NCBI GenBank assembly: GCA_046350055.1
Contig: JAXMBC010000001.1
Location: 3,348,001-3,412,000, forward strand
Reading direction: 5' to 3'
Length of the DNA stretch: 64,000 nucleotides
Source of the DNA: JAEUIE01 sp046350055
GTDB lineage: Bacteria; Planctomycetota; Planctomycetia; Gemmatales; HRBIN36
A program made the translations under genes and the position numbers. Positions 47,744 through 56,980 of the stretch are shown piece by piece. Position 1 is the first letter of the stretch. Each line of letters begins with the position of its first letter. The notes beneath the pieces are model-generated. The model did no database searches. It was given only the letters and a program-made list of their open reading frames with translations, and was not told where the DNA came from.

Positions 47744-48442
47744 ATGAGTCAGGATTATAGTCAGTTCGATCAGAGCTACGATCAAGGCAATCAGTACCAG
47801 GCCCCGGCACCTCCTCCCAAAAAGGGATGTAACCGGGGCTGTTTGTTTTTAGTCATCCTGCTCGGTGTAATCATTGCAGCACTGGGGGGCATGTTCATCT
47901 GGCTCGTGCAGAATATTGCCAGCAACCTGACAAACGACCCGAAGGTGATCAGTCAGCGATTAGTGCAGCGATTCCCCACTGCCAAACTGCCCGCCGGCTA
48001 CGAGGGCATGGTGGGAATGAAAGTCACTGTGTTTTTCGACATGGATCTGCTGGTCTTCGGCAAGGACGACACACAGGTGGTGGAAACCGGGGAAGTGTTC
48101 TCAGGCGATGCCCTGATCCTCTTCACGTTCAAGGTGCCGGGCGTTGACGAAGTGAATATGGAAGACGCTCTCGATGCCGGTAACAATGGTGGCAAACTGG
48201 TTGAAAAGAATCCAGTAACCCTGAAAGCTGGTGAGTACGAGTTCCGCGGCTGGAGACAGAAGGTGATTCGCGATTCAGGGAACGAGGAGAAGAAACTCTT
48301 CTATCAGGTGGTCGTACCGCTGGGGAAGAACACGGCTGTGGTGCTGCAAAACGATCAGGAGAAAGTGGACCAGCCCGCGTTGGAAGAGTTTCTGCGCAGC
48401 ATCGCCAAAGATTGCCCGCTGGCACAGAAGGTTGAGAAGTAA
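47744..48442 (+). CDS. Single-pass membrane protein of unknown function
   Basis: 232 residues. A cytosolic Gln/Tyr/Pro-rich head (SQDYSQFDQSYDQGNQYQ) with KKGCNRGC precedes one helix (LFLVILLGVIIAALGGMFIWLV, about 34-55). The exported part (about 150 residues) is beta-rich and unrecognised. The ATG at 47744 has GAGG at proper spacing; the nearer ATG 47735 would overlap it. Confidence 0.8.
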   Translation: MSQDYSQFDQSYDQGNQYQAPAPPPKKGCNRGCLFLVILLGVIIAALGGMFIWLVQNIASNLTNDPKVISQRLVQRFPTAKLPAGYEGMVGMKVTVFFDMDLLVFGKDDTQVVETGEVFSGDALILFTFKVPGVDEVNMEDALDAGNNGGKLVEKNPVTLKAGEYEFRGWRQKVIRDSGNEEKKLFYQVVVPLGKNTAVVLQNDQEKVDQPALEEFLRSIAKDCPLAQKVEK

Positions 48443-48497
48443 CTAAAACGGCAGGGTTTATGGTATCGTTTATTTCACATGCTCTTATGGTTATGCA

Positions 48498-48953
48498 ATG
48501 AACCAATCAGACATAACATCGAAGCTCGACCGCATGATTGACTCAAGTGGCGAGGGACGTTGTTATGATCGAAATGCGATTGCTATGGCATTATCCAGTG
48601 GTGACACTGAATTGCTTTTTAACGCATTGCTATCGTTGAGCTTCTTTCCAGGTCATGTTGATGAAATCGCACATGATGTTGTCAGGCTGTGCAGTGATCC
48701 CAATACTGATATCAGGGCAATGGCAGTAATGCTTCTAAGGCACATCACAACAATACCAAAGCTAGAGATCAACCGTGTTCTGGAACATGTCATGCTCGCC
48801 GAAAAGGGTGGCCCTGCAGTCGAATCAGCATTACTTGCATACTTCTCCATTAATACAAAAGAATATGTTCGCCTCCGAAGCGAGACGATTCAGATACGAG
48901 ACGCGTTAGATCATGAGATGAAGTTGAGCTATGATTTATACATCATGGAGTGA
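48498..48953 (+). CDS. Hypothetical HEAT-like protein
   Basis: 151 residues, soluble. The centre looks like HEAT/ARM helical pairs (HDVVRLCSDPNTDIRAMAVMLLRHI, EINRVLEHVMLAE). No family name. The sequence is AT-richer than the surroundings, and an IS3 element starts 48 bases downstream. TATGGT lies exactly six bases ahead of the ATG, another possible leaderless start, and no ribosome site is seen. It resembles small contact-dependent immunity proteins in style only; this is not a claim. Confidence 0.65.
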   Translation: MNQSDITSKLDRMIDSSGEGRCYDRNAIAMALSSGDTELLFNALLSLSFFPGHVDEIAHDVVRLCSDPNTDIRAMAVMLLRHITTIPKLEINRVLEHVMLAEKGGPAVESALLAYFSINTKEYVRLRSETIQIRDALDHEMKLSYDLYIME

Positions 48954-49057
48954 TTTGTACTTGATATGAGTGGCACGTCAAACTATCGGCCTACATAGAG
49001 TGTCCCGTCCTAGCCGGAGTCTACACTCCCCGTGAGTTATGAACAAGGAGTGTAGGG

Positions 49058-49441
49058 ATGGAACGAGCGCGAATGGTGGTGAGCCCGGAGGTAAAACGGG
49101 CGATCGTAGAGGAGCTGGAGAGTGGTCAGCTCTCGCTGCGAGAAGCGGCGGCTCGTGGGCATTCGACGGTGAGTCGCGTACAACTGTGGCTGAAGGAGTA
49201 CGGCAAGTATCAACCCAAGCGTGACATCGTCGAGGTCGTGATGAAGAGTGAAGAAGAGAAGATCGCCGCCCTGGAGAAGGCGTTGGCGGAAGCCCACCTG
49301 AAGCTGCTGGTGCACGAGAAGATCATCGAGCTGGCAGGGAAGAAGTACAAGGTGGACTTAAAAAAAGCTTTTGGGTCGCCGCCGTCGAGCAGTGCCGAGG
49401 TGAGACCGAAGCCGGGCTCGGGCAACTCTGCCGGGCGGTAG
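49058..49441 (+). CDS. IS3-family transposase OrfA
   Basis: 127 residues with a helix-turn-helix (VKRAIVEELESGQLSLREAAARGHSTVSRVQLWL as separate helices) and a leucine-zipper-like helix (EEKIAALEKALAEAHLKLLVHEKIIELAG). The tail past residue 103 follows the shift site and is non-conserved. ATG 49058 is preceded by GGAGTGTAGGG, which can pair with the left end of the element. Confidence 0.92.
   Translation: MERARMVVSPEVKRAIVEELESGQLSLREAAARGHSTVSRVQLWLKEYGKYQPKRDIVEVVMKSEEEKIAALEKALAEAHLKLLVHEKIIELAGKKYKVDLKKAFGSPPSSSAEVRPKPGSGNSAGR
49360..49366 (+). other. -1 ribosomal frameshift site joining orfA and orfB
   Basis: The heptamer A-AAA-AAA in the orfA frame is a standard slippery site. A shift back by one base at the second AAA reads AGC TTT TGG and on into orfB without a stop, giving a 407-residue OrfAB fusion. 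Confidence 0.85.
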
Positions 49442-50280
49442 GGCGAAGCCGGGATGCGTACTACAAGCATCACCAGCGTAGCAGAGATGACAGCGACGAG
49501 GAGGCAGTGATCTTGAAGACGGTCGAGACGATTCGTGCGAAGGAACCTCGCGTGGGCACGCGGAAGCTGGTGGACCGGCTTCACAAGCACCACGCCACGA
49601 AGGTAGGTCGCGACCGTCTGTTTGACTTGCTTCGTAACGCGGGTCGCCTGGTGAAGGTGAAGAAACGCTTTGAAAAGACGACCTATTCGCGTCATGGTTA
49701 CGCCGTGGCACCGAACCGGATCAAGGGGCGGAAGATCACGAAGCCGAACCAGGTGCTGGTCTGCGACTGCACATACATCCGGCTGCGTGGTCGGCAGTTC
49801 GCCTACCTGTTTCTGGTGAGCGATGCGTACACACGACGGATCGTGGGGCATCACGTGAGCCGGGACTTGTCGCACCACTCGGCAGTGATCGCACTGTCGA
49901 AGGCGGCAAGCTGGCTGCGGGAGACCCAGGGCGTGTCGGGGCAGGGCGTGATTCATCACTCTGATCGCGGCTGCCAGTACTGCTGTCACGAGTTCCTGGC
50001 GGCGTTGCGGTCGTACGGGATGGAGTCGAGCATGACCGATGCCGATCACTGTTACCAAAACGCCATCGCCGAGCGGATCAACGGCATCCTCAAGGACGAG
50101 TTCAACCTGGACGCGGACTTCATGGATATCAACCAGCTACGAACAGCGGTCGACCAAGCCGTGGAGGTGTACAACACGATACGGACGCATTGGAGCCTGG
50201 GCCTGCGAACTCCGCAGGAGATGTATGCCCAGGCTTCCCTAACAACCCCAAGCAGGTGTGGCACCGAGGGAAGTTGTTGA
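49366..50280 (+). CDS. IS3-family transposase OrfB (DDE integrase)
   Basis: The rve-type DDE core is intact: D in VCDCTYIRL, D in HHSDRGCQY, and E in NAIAERINGILKDEF. Upstream is the HTH_21-like domain (VGTRKLVDRLHKHH). It is read mainly as an OrfAB product through the slippery site; the first internal start codon would be GTG 49507. It catalyses circle formation and integration. No damage is seen, so the element may still be active. Confidence 0.92.
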   Translation, partial: SFWVAAVEQCRGETEAGLGQLCRAVGRSRDAYYKHHQRSRDDSDEEAVILKTVETIRAKEPRVGTRKLVDRLHKHHATKVGRDRLFDLLRNAGRLVKVKKRFEKTTYSRHGYAVAPNRIKGRKITKPNQVLVCDCTYIRLRGRQFAYLFLVSDAYTRRIVGHHVSRDLSHHSAVIALSKAASWLRETQGVSGQGVIHHSDRGCQYCCHEFLAALRSYGMESSMTDADHCYQNAIAERINGILKDEFNLDADFMDINQLRTAVDQAVEVYNTIRTHWSLGLRTPQEMYAQASLTTPSRCGTEGSC

Positions 50281-50487
50281 CATGTCAATATCCCCCCGGA
50301 CCCCCCTTTTACTACTACTACGGGTGTAGACTTTATTTAGGACGAGAGAAGCCAAACCTGAGCGTCAGATCCTCGTGCTCACATGCAACATTCGCGATGC
50401 CTCGAAGCTCGTATTATACCCCTGATACCTTTTGATGCTTGCCCCTGAACGCCAACGTGGGGGAAATGTTGCTTGCCAGTCATGTTC

Positions 50488-51003
50488 TCACGGTTTAGAC
50501 TTCTCCGATGCTTTCGCTCGACGCCAGTCGTATTGCGTCTTGCCATTCTGATCAAGAAGCAGCAGGCGATCCTCGGTCATTTCCATGATGGTATCCACCG
50601 CGGTATCACCCAGCGTGTTCAGGATGAGGTTGACCTTAGCTGCCGGCTCTCCTCCGACGGTTTTCTTGGTGAGCTTCTTGCCTTCCAGTGACCAGGTCAT
50701 GTCAAAGCGCAGCTGAGAAGCATAGAGCAGGGCAGCGGCGCCTTCGAGTTCGACAAGCATAGTGCCGGTGCCATCCTTATGGAGGGTCATGGTCCGTTTG
50801 CCCTGGTAGTTATCCTGCCACACACCCAGGACTGCCATGCGGGTTTTCTCTTCTTCTGAACCCGGTGCAGGTTGCGACACCTGGGATACAACTGTTTCCG
50901 CAGACTGACGCTGTGTTGGCGATGTGGCAAGCAGTCGCCAATAGACGATTGCTGCTAGCACCACGAGCACGAACAGTCCCGCCAGGATCCAACGTTGCTT
51001 CAT
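50488..51003 (-). CDS. Single-pass membrane protein of unknown function
   Basis: 171 residues: MKQRWILAGLFVLVVLAAIVYW at the N-terminus as an anchor, a Ser/Gln linker, then a beta-rich exported domain (VLGVWQDNYQGKRTMTLHKDG, MTWSLEGKKLTKKTV). The pattern resembles lipocalin-like conserved proteins of unknown role. GAGA upstream supports ATG 51003. A longer reading to 51051 adds residues without a hydrophobic start. Confidence 0.78.
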   Translation of the reverse strand: MKQRWILAGLFVLVVLAAIVYWRLLATSPTQRQSAETVVSQVSQPAPGSEEEKTRMAVLGVWQDNYQGKRTMTLHKDGTGTMLVELEGAAALLYASQLRFDMTWSLEGKKLTKKTVGGEPAAKVNLILNTLGDTAVDTIMEMTEDRLLLLDQNGKTQYDWRRAKASEKSKP

Positions 51004-51068
51004 GACATTATCTCTTTGACAAGCACCCATAGGTGTGGCTTGCTGTCCCACAGCGTATGAGAATCGTC

Positions 51069-51098
51069 CACGGACGAGATCTATTCATCTTGTCCGTG
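51069..51098 (-). terminator. Hairpin between the PPIase and the downstream gene
   Basis: CACGGAC...GTCCGTG with partial inner pairing AGA/TCT encloses an eight-base loop. It stands about 175 bases past the PPIase stop codon and 66 bases before the next ATG on the same strand. No T-run follows, so it may be a leader structure instead. Confidence 0.4.
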
Positions 51099-51271
51099 CC
51101 GACACGCAACCGCTGTGGGTCGTAGCATACCAGCCAGGTACAACTCTTGTTCTATTCCGGTATCGCATACCGCGAAGATCAACACGCCGGCTGACAATGC
51201 CGTGATGCATTACCCAATCGGCCTGCTTGGCCCAGGTACAGCCAGGCCACTGCACCCCTGATCGAACTAGA

Positions 51272-52438
51272 CTACTGTCCGCCCTCGTTCAGCATTTCAA
51301 TGAATGCCTTGTCGCGCATGACTTTGGCCAGTCGCGAGTATTCGTTCTGGATGATCCGGTCTTCCAGCTTGCGTCGCAGCTCGATGCAGACTTTCTCAAA
51401 ACTCAACATCTCTTCAGGAGTATGTTCCACCACTTTGAAGAGGTGGTAACCGCGAGAGGTTTCGACCAGTGGCCCCTGGCCCCCAGCAGGTTGCTCGAAA
51501 ACGAAGCGTTCGAGTTCCACAGGACGAATCTCACCACGAAGGTTGCCTTCGCCGGTTCCACTGCGGACCTTGGAGATGCCATCAGCATACTTCTCCACGA
51601 TCGCGTTGAATTCCGCTTCGGTCTTCGCATTTCGAAGCAGTTGCCAGGCGGTCTCCGCTACCTGGCGGGCGGCCTGCACGCTGGCATAACGATCCACATC
51701 GATATAGATATGCTGCCAGACGACCCGTTCCTTCTTCTGGAACTCTGCGGGGTTATTTCGGTAATACTCGAGCAGTTTCTCACGGGTGGTTTCCACGTCA
51801 CTCTTGTCGCGGCACAGTTCCCGCACCCACTGGTTGGCAAGGAAGCTGCGGATAAACTGGCGACGCATCAGGTCCACAGACTTGCCCTGCGCCTGGAAGT
51901 AATCCTTGATCTCTTCTTCCGTCTTCAGCTTGATTACTTCCTTGTCGCGGCGGAGGATCTTGTCAAATTCCTTGTTCGCAATTTCCTGAATGCGTTTCAC
52001 CGACTGGGGTGGGATGCGTATGGAAGCATCCTGGACGATGGACTCTTCCGTGATCATGTCTTCCAGCGCCTTGGCTTTCAATTCCTGTTCATAGCGTCCC
52101 CAGAGCTGTTCCGGGATGCGTTTCTTGCTTTCGTTGAAGATCATGGAAGCTGCTGCCTCCACTTCCTCTTTGAGAATGGGCGAGCCATTCACCCGGGCGA
52201 TGACCTGAGCCTTGACCACACCCTTGGGCGGAGGTGCAGAGTTGCCTACCTGCTGAATCGGTGGTTGCACCACCGGTTGCTGCGCGGTGGCAGGTGCGTT
52301 GCCTGTTCCCCTGGGGAGCGAGCCGGCAGGAGGCAGCAGCAGGTCGGTCTTGCCCTGGGCCATAGCCGAATGAGACCAGCCACACCCCAGGAGCACGACG
52401 GCCCACCAGGCAATACTGACCACATGGCTGGTTTTCAT
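51272..52438 (-). CDS. Exported parvulin-type peptidyl-prolyl isomerase (SurA/PpiC-like)
   Basis: 388 residues with a signal peptide ([22 protein letters not shown]). A proline-rich stretch leads to an N-terminal SurA-like helical domain ([20 protein letters not shown] near 70) and one parvulin domain (about 225-340: [32 protein letters not shown]-like [17 protein letters not shown]). SurA-like proteins fold outer-membrane proteins in the periplasm. AGGAG precedes ATG 52438. It is divergent from the LPS operon. Confidence 0.9.
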   Translation of the reverse strand: MKTSHVVSIAWWAVVLLGCGWSHSAMAQGKTDLLLPPAGSLPRGTGNAPATAQQPVVQPPIQQVGNSAPPPKGVVKAQVIARVNGSPILKEEVEAAASMIFNESKKRIPEQLWGRYEQELKAKALEDMITEESIVQDASIRIPPQSVKRIQEIANKEFDKILRRDKEVIKLKTEEEIKDYFQAQGKSVDLMRRQFIRSFLANQWVRELCRDKSDVETTREKLLEYYRNNPAEFQKKERVVWQHIYIDVDRYASVQAARQVAETAWQLLRNAKTEAEFNAIVEKYADGISKVRSGTGEGNLRGEIRPVELERFVFEQPAGGQGPLVETSRGYHLFKVVEHTPEEMLSFEKVCIELRRKLEDRIIQNEYSRLAKVMRDKAFIEMLNEGGQ

Positions 52439-52603
52439 GACGGACTCCTGCAACATCACCTATTTCCAAGCGTGGTGACCATACCGGGAAGCCGGAATAA
52501 TGCAAGGCAAGTTGGGGAAGGCGGATTGCCATTGGCAGAAGCCACCGGGCATGGTACACCCTCACAGGGGAAACTACCGGTTTTTCAGCAGGCGGAGACA
52601 CGG

Positions 52604-54142
52604 ATGTCAGCCGAGTTGATACACGCCCTGGAGCAATGGGGCACGCCACGCATCCTGGTGCTGGGCGATGTGATGCTGGATCGTTACATCTGGGGCGATG
52701 CGGAACGGATCAGTCAGGAAGCTCCGGTCATCCTGTTGCGTGCCGACAAGCGCGAAGAGAGGCTGGGTGGTGCCAGCAGCGTAGCCACCATGCTCGCCCA
52801 TCTCGGTGCCGAAGTCATTCTGGCCGGTGTGGTCGGCAATGACAGCGATGCCGATCGGGTTCGCCACATTATCGATGGGCTCGATATCGATCAAAGCACG
52901 GTGCTCTGTGACGAAAGTCGTCCCACCACGGTAAAAGAACGATACATCGGCCGGGCTCAGCAGAAGCATCCGCAGCAGATGCTCCGTGTGGATTTTGAAT
53001 GCCGCGACGATATCAGCCCGGAGCTGTCGAGCAGGTTGCAGCACCTGATTGCTGACTTGATGCCGACACTGGATGTTGTCCTCATCAGCGATTACGACAA
53101 AGGCGTTTGCACGCCGCAACTCACTCAGGCTGTGATTCAGGAAGCCAGGCGGGCTGGAAAGCCTGTCCTCGTCGATCCCATCCGGTGCAAGTCGATCGAG
53201 CCGGTGCATCCCTACGACAAATATCGGGGCTGCACCACCATGACTCCCAATCGACTGGAAGCCAGTCTGGCCACTGGATTGCCGGTTCGCAACAACGACG
53301 AATCGCTCCAGGCTGCCAAGAAGCTGCTCCACGATTATGAACTGCAGGCCAGCATCATCACGCTCGACAAGGATGGCATGGCCCTGGTCATGAATAACGG
53401 CACCCAGGCAATTCTGCCAACCCGTCCCCGGCAGGTGTACGACATCACCGGTGCGGGCGACATGGTGCTCAGTGTGCTGGGCATGGCCCTCGCTCATCAC
53501 TCGGACTTCTCCACCGCAATCCGCCTGGCCAATATTGCCGGCGGCCTGGAGGTGGAGAAGGTCGGCGTCGCCCCGGTCTCCCGCGAAGAAATGATGGCCG
53601 ACATCGAACAGTCGCAGCGCAATGAGACTAACTCGCTGGCAGCTAAGATACTGCCCGTTGATATCGTCCAGCATGAACTGGAACGTGTCCGTCAGCAAGG
53701 CCGGCGCATTGTCTTTACCAATGGCTGCTTCGATATCCTTCACGCCGGCCATGTGCAGTATCTGCGTGAGGCACGGGCGCAGGGGGATGTGCTGGTGATC
53801 GGCCTGAACAGCGATCAGAGCGTGCGAGAACTCAAAGGCCCCACCAGGCCCATTACCTGCCAGGCGGAACGGGCTCTGGTGCTCGCTGCACTCGCCAGTG
53901 TTGACTATGTGACCATCTTCGATGACCACACGCCGCTAGAACTGGTGAAGACACTGAAACCCGATGTCCTGGTGAAAGGCTCTGACTACCGCAAGGAAGA
54001 AGTGGTTGGCGCGCGTGAGGTGGAATCCTGGGGTGGCAGAGTGCACCTGGCTGGTCTGCGGCCGGGGTGCAGTACCACGGGTACCATTCTCCGCATGGCC
54101 GGGCATGGCAGTGGCGAAGAGGAACTCCGCAAGGTGGCATGA
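52604..54142 (+). CDS. hldE: Bifunctional heptose-7-phosphate kinase/heptose-1-phosphate adenylyltransferase
   Basis: 512 residues with two enzymes. The N-terminal PfkB-type sugar kinase has [27 protein letters not shown] and the active-site [11 protein letters not shown]. The C-terminal nucleotidyltransferase begins near residue 370 with [13 protein letters not shown] and has [15 protein letters not shown]. It makes ADP-heptose for LPS inner core. GGAG eight bases ahead decides ATG 52604. It is first gene of the core operon, followed 27 bases later by the heptosyltransferase. Confidence 0.95.
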   Translation: MSAELIHALEQWGTPRILVLGDVMLDRYIWGDAERISQEAPVILLRADKREERLGGASSVATMLAHLGAEVILAGVVGNDSDADRVRHIIDGLDIDQSTVLCDESRPTTVKERYIGRAQQKHPQQMLRVDFECRDDISPELSSRLQHLIADLMPTLDVVLISDYDKGVCTPQLTQAVIQEARRAGKPVLVDPIRCKSIEPVHPYDKYRGCTTMTPNRLEASLATGLPVRNNDESLQAAKKLLHDYELQASIITLDKDGMALVMNNGTQAILPTRPRQVYDITGAGDMVLSVLGMALAHHSDFSTAIRLANIAGGLEVEKVGVAPVSREEMMADIEQSQRNETNSLAAKILPVDIVQHELERVRQQGRRIVFTNGCFDILHAGHVQYLREARAQGDVLVIGLNSDQSVRELKGPTRPITCQAERALVLAALASVDYVTIFDDHTPLELVKTLKPDVLVKGSDYRKEEVVGAREVESWGGRVHLAGLRPGCSTTGTILRMAGHGSGEEELRKVA

Positions 54143-54169
54143 GTAACAGAAAACGCTGAAGGAAGTTGC

Positions 54170-55255
54170 ATGAATCTGGCTGTGTTGCTGCCAAACTGGG
54201 TCGGTGACGTGGTGATGACCACGCCGGCCCTGCGTGCGCTGCGGAAACACTATCCAGAGGCCCGCATGATCGGTGTGCAGCGGCCCTATGTCGCAGAAAC
54301 ACTCTACGGCACGAACTGGCTGGATGAACTGCTGCTTGATACCGGCAAGGGCTGGAGTCGTGGTGTGCTGCCTCTCGCCAGGCAGCTTCGCGAGCGAGAG
54401 ATTGACCTCGCTGTCCTGATGACAAATTCATTCCGAACCGCGCTGGCTGCCAGCCTGGGGCACTGCAAACGACGAATCGGTTATGGCCGCGATGGCCGTT
54501 CCTGGCTATTGACCGACGCTGTGGAACCCATTCGTGGGGCGGATGGCCGCTTCGAACCGACGCCCATCATTGATGCCTACAATCTGCTGGCGGTGACAGC
54601 CGGGACCGCACTGCCAGGCTACCGCATGGAACTGGCAACTACACCAGCCGATGATGCAGCCGCTGACAGGGTGTGGCAGGTCTTTGACAAGTCGATCCAT
54701 CGCCCTGTGGTGCTGCTCAATCCCGGCGCAGCCTTCGGTGCAGCCAAACATTGGCCACTGCATCACTTCACCCGCCTGGCTCGCATGCTGGTGGATAACA
54801 TTGATGCCCAGGTGCTGGTGCTGTGCGGCCCCAAGGAGCGGGACCTGGCTCAACTCATCGTTCAGCAAACCGATCGCTCTGATGTCCACAGCCTGGCTGA
54901 TGCTCCCCTCTCTCTCGGTCTCACCAAGGCGTGTGTGAAGCGAGCCGATTTACTCGTCACGACGGATAGTGGTCCACGCCACTTTGCTGCTGCGTTTGGC
55001 AGGCCGGTCGTCTCGCTCTTTGGACCGACACACATTGCCTGGACCGATACGCACTACACCCAGGAAGTGCACCTACAACATCGCTTGCCTTGTGGACCGT
55101 GCCAGCAGCGGGTCTGCCCGCTGAAAGGCCCGGATCATCATCGCTGCATGGAAGAGCTTCAGCCCGAGGAAGTCTACCGGGCTGCAGCCAGGCTGCTGGG
55201 CGGAACGCTGCCCTTGCGCATGACGCCGCAGCAGGAACGTCGGAGGGCTTCGTGA
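54170..55255 (+). CDS. waaF: ADP-heptose:LPS heptosyltransferase (WaaF-like, GT9)
   Basis: 361 residues with GT9 features: PNWVGDVVMTTPALRAL, AVLMTNSFRTALAA, NPGAAFGAAKHWP, and LVTTDSGPRHFAAAFGRPVVSLFGPTHIAWT. It transfers heptose from ADP-heptose to the growing inner core at the inner membrane. The stop overlaps the next start by one base (TGATG), showing translational coupling. A cysteine cluster CGPCQQRVC follows the sugar-binding site, common in the family. Confidence 0.93.
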   Translation: MNLAVLLPNWVGDVVMTTPALRALRKHYPEARMIGVQRPYVAETLYGTNWLDELLLDTGKGWSRGVLPLARQLREREIDLAVLMTNSFRTALAASLGHCKRRIGYGRDGRSWLLTDAVEPIRGADGRFEPTPIIDAYNLLAVTAGTALPGYRMELATTPADDAAADRVWQVFDKSIHRPVVLLNPGAAFGAAKHWPLHHFTRLARMLVDNIDAQVLVLCGPKERDLAQLIVQQTDRSDVHSLADAPLSLGLTKACVKRADLLVTTDSGPRHFAAAFGRPVVSLFGPTHIAWTDTHYTQEVHLQHRLPCGPCQQRVCPLKGPDHHRCMEELQPEEVYRAAARLLGGTLPLRMTPQQERRRAS

Positions 55256-56136
55256 TGTTCTACGTGAACCCCCAGTATCAGACCGACTTCTGGCAGCAGG
55301 GACTTCGTCAGGCCGATGATTTCTTCATCTGTTCCGATGGTGTAACCGTCGGCCGCCACGCCGCCCGGCATGTCCGTCGCATCACCATGGGGGAGTATCA
55401 GGTCTTCCTCAAGCGTGAGGAGCCAGTGAAATGGAAGGACCGGCTCGAAGCCTGGTGGCATGGGTTTGGCTGGTGTTCCAAGGCTCGCCGCGAATGGCAG
55501 ATCCTGGTGCGTCTGCGTGAACGGGGATTGCCTTGCCCGGAACCCCTGGCAGTGGGAGAAGAAGGAAACCTGGCTTTCCTCGTGGTGCGAGGTTTCAAGG
55601 AATCTTACGATCTGCCCATGTACCTGGCGTTTCAGCCGACAGCGGAAGAAAGGCAAACCGTCTTCCGGAATATTGGCCATGCCATCGCAGACCTGCATGG
55701 AGCCGGCTTCACTCACCCCGATCTCTATGCCAAGCATGTCTTTGTTCATCGGCCTACGCTGAATGTCTCCTTTGTGGATTACCAGCGTACGCGTCAATTC
55801 AAGCATCTGACACTGCGTACACGTGCACAGGAACTGGCCCGACTGGATGCCACACTGCATCCCGGTGCGGTGCCATTCAAGGAACGTCTGACAGTGCTGC
55901 ATGCCTACTTGCATCGGGCCTTTGGCCACGTGCATCCCCGGCAGGTACGGGAGATGGCGACCATCATCAGCAAGGAAAGCAGTCGATTGCTGTTGCGTAA
56001 ACGGATACAGCGCATGTACGCCGAGACAGCCCAGCTATCTGGTGAAGTCTCGACAGTTACCTATTACCGGGTGCGGGTTCCCGACGTGGTCAACCGTATG
56101 CCCAACGATCTGCCTCAGCCGGTGCGAAGGAAGTAG
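55255..56136 (+). CDS. LPS kinase, WaaP/Kdo-kinase-like (first copy)
   Basis: 293 residues of the lipopolysaccharide kinase family, with a eukaryotic-kinase-like fold: ITMGEYQVFLKRE (ATP-binding lysine), WQILVRLRERGLPCPEPLAVG, catalytic aspartate in FTHPDLYAKHVFV, and VSFVDYQRTRQ as the DFG-like metal site. It phosphorylates inner-core heptose or Kdo. Coupled to the heptosyltransferase by overlapping codons and followed two bases later by a second family member. Confidence 0.88.
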   Translation: MFYVNPQYQTDFWQQGLRQADDFFICSDGVTVGRHAARHVRRITMGEYQVFLKREEPVKWKDRLEAWWHGFGWCSKARREWQILVRLRERGLPCPEPLAVGEEGNLAFLVVRGFKESYDLPMYLAFQPTAEERQTVFRNIGHAIADLHGAGFTHPDLYAKHVFVHRPTLNVSFVDYQRTRQFKHLTLRTRAQELARLDATLHPGAVPFKERLTVLHAYLHRAFGHVHPRQVREMATIISKESSRLLLRKRIQRMYAETAQLSGEVSTVTYYRVRVPDVVNRMPNDLPQPVRRK

Positions 56137-56137
56137 C

Positions 56138-56980
56138 ATGCAGGCGAATGGCCCTTATCTGCAGACATGGATTCAGTCCACGCAAGCCTGGCGAGATATC
56201 GTCTCGCCGGAGGCCGAGAGCCAGATTATGGACTGGCCCTGCCAGGATGATTTCCACACCAAGCAGGGGAGATCCACCGGTCGATTCGTTCTGGGCCGCA
56301 AGCCGTTGCCCATCTATCTCAAACGGCACTGGCAGTTTCCCTGGTGGCTGAAGAAGCGGGTGCAGCTCTTTCCCAGCGTGCCCATCACACCAGCAGCGGT
56401 CGAATGGCACAATCTCCGATGGGCTAGCGGGGCAGGGTTCCTCGTACCCGAACCGCTAGCCATGGGGCAACTGATCGGGCCGAACAATACACTGCATTGC
56501 TTCCTGGCCATCAGGGAACTGACTGGGCAACTGGCCCTGCACCAGGCGATTCCCCAGGCCCGGGAAACACTCTCAGCCAGCGACTTTGCAGTCTGGAAAG
56601 AAGCGTTGCTCGTCCAGACTGCTTCCATTGCCGGGCAGTTGCATCAGCGTCATCGTTTTCACAAAGACCTATACCTCTGCCATTACTATGTCAATGCTCC
56701 TCAAGCAGGGCATACAGAGCCCGGACCGGTTTCGCTCATCGATTTCCATCGCCTTGCCGAGCATCGCACCTTCGCCTGGCGGTGGAAAGTGAAAGATCTG
56801 GCCCAGTTGCTCTTTTCGACATGGGGTGTAGCTGGTCTGGAAGATGCTGATCGTTCACTGTTGCTCAAGGCATATGGCTGCGATAGCTGGCTCTCACAGG
56901 CAGTCTGGTTCAAAGCCCGTCGCTATGCTCATCACAACCATACTGCCACTACCTCCGCGTCCGGCAGGGAGGCAGCATGA
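56138..56980 (+). CDS. LPS kinase, WaaP/Kdo-kinase-like (second copy)
   Basis: 280 residues with the same fold as the gene before: RFVLGRKPLPIYLKRH, VEWHNLRWASGAGFLVPEPLAMG, RFHKDLYLCHYYVN and VSLIDFHRL (metal site). The catalytic loop reads HKD-L where the neighbour has HPD-L. The pair are diverged, not recent duplicates. GGAAG precedes the ATG. Its stop overlaps the next start by four bases (ATGA). Confidence 0.86.
   Translation: MQANGPYLQTWIQSTQAWRDIVSPEAESQIMDWPCQDDFHTKQGRSTGRFVLGRKPLPIYLKRHWQFPWWLKKRVQLFPSVPITPAAVEWHNLRWASGAGFLVPEPLAMGQLIGPNNTLHCFLAIRELTGQLALHQAIPQARETLSASDFAVWKEALLVQTASIAGQLHQRHRFHKDLYLCHYYVNAPQAGHTEPGPVSLIDFHRLAEHRTFAWRWKVKDLAQLLFSTWGVAGLEDADRSLLLKAYGCDSWLSQAVWFKARRYAHHNHTATTSASGREAA

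Larger units (their letters stand above)
49001..50349 (+). mobile_element. IS3-family insertion sequence
   Basis: About 1.35 kb with imperfect terminal inverted repeats: 49001-49029 against 50321-50349 matches 20 of 29 bases, with the perfect blocks CGTCCTA and AGTCTACAC. It carries orfA and orfB in a -1 frame arrangement. I cannot define a target duplication: the flanks GAG and AGC differ, so the outer ends may be off by a few bases or the insertion is old. Confidence 0.9.

Noticed and set aside
51227..52603. Long open frame antisense to the PPIase, in frame with hldE
   Set aside because: About 459 codons are open upstream of the hldE ATG, but they are the reverse of a well-supported PPIase gene, and hldE homology and its ribosome site begin at 52604.
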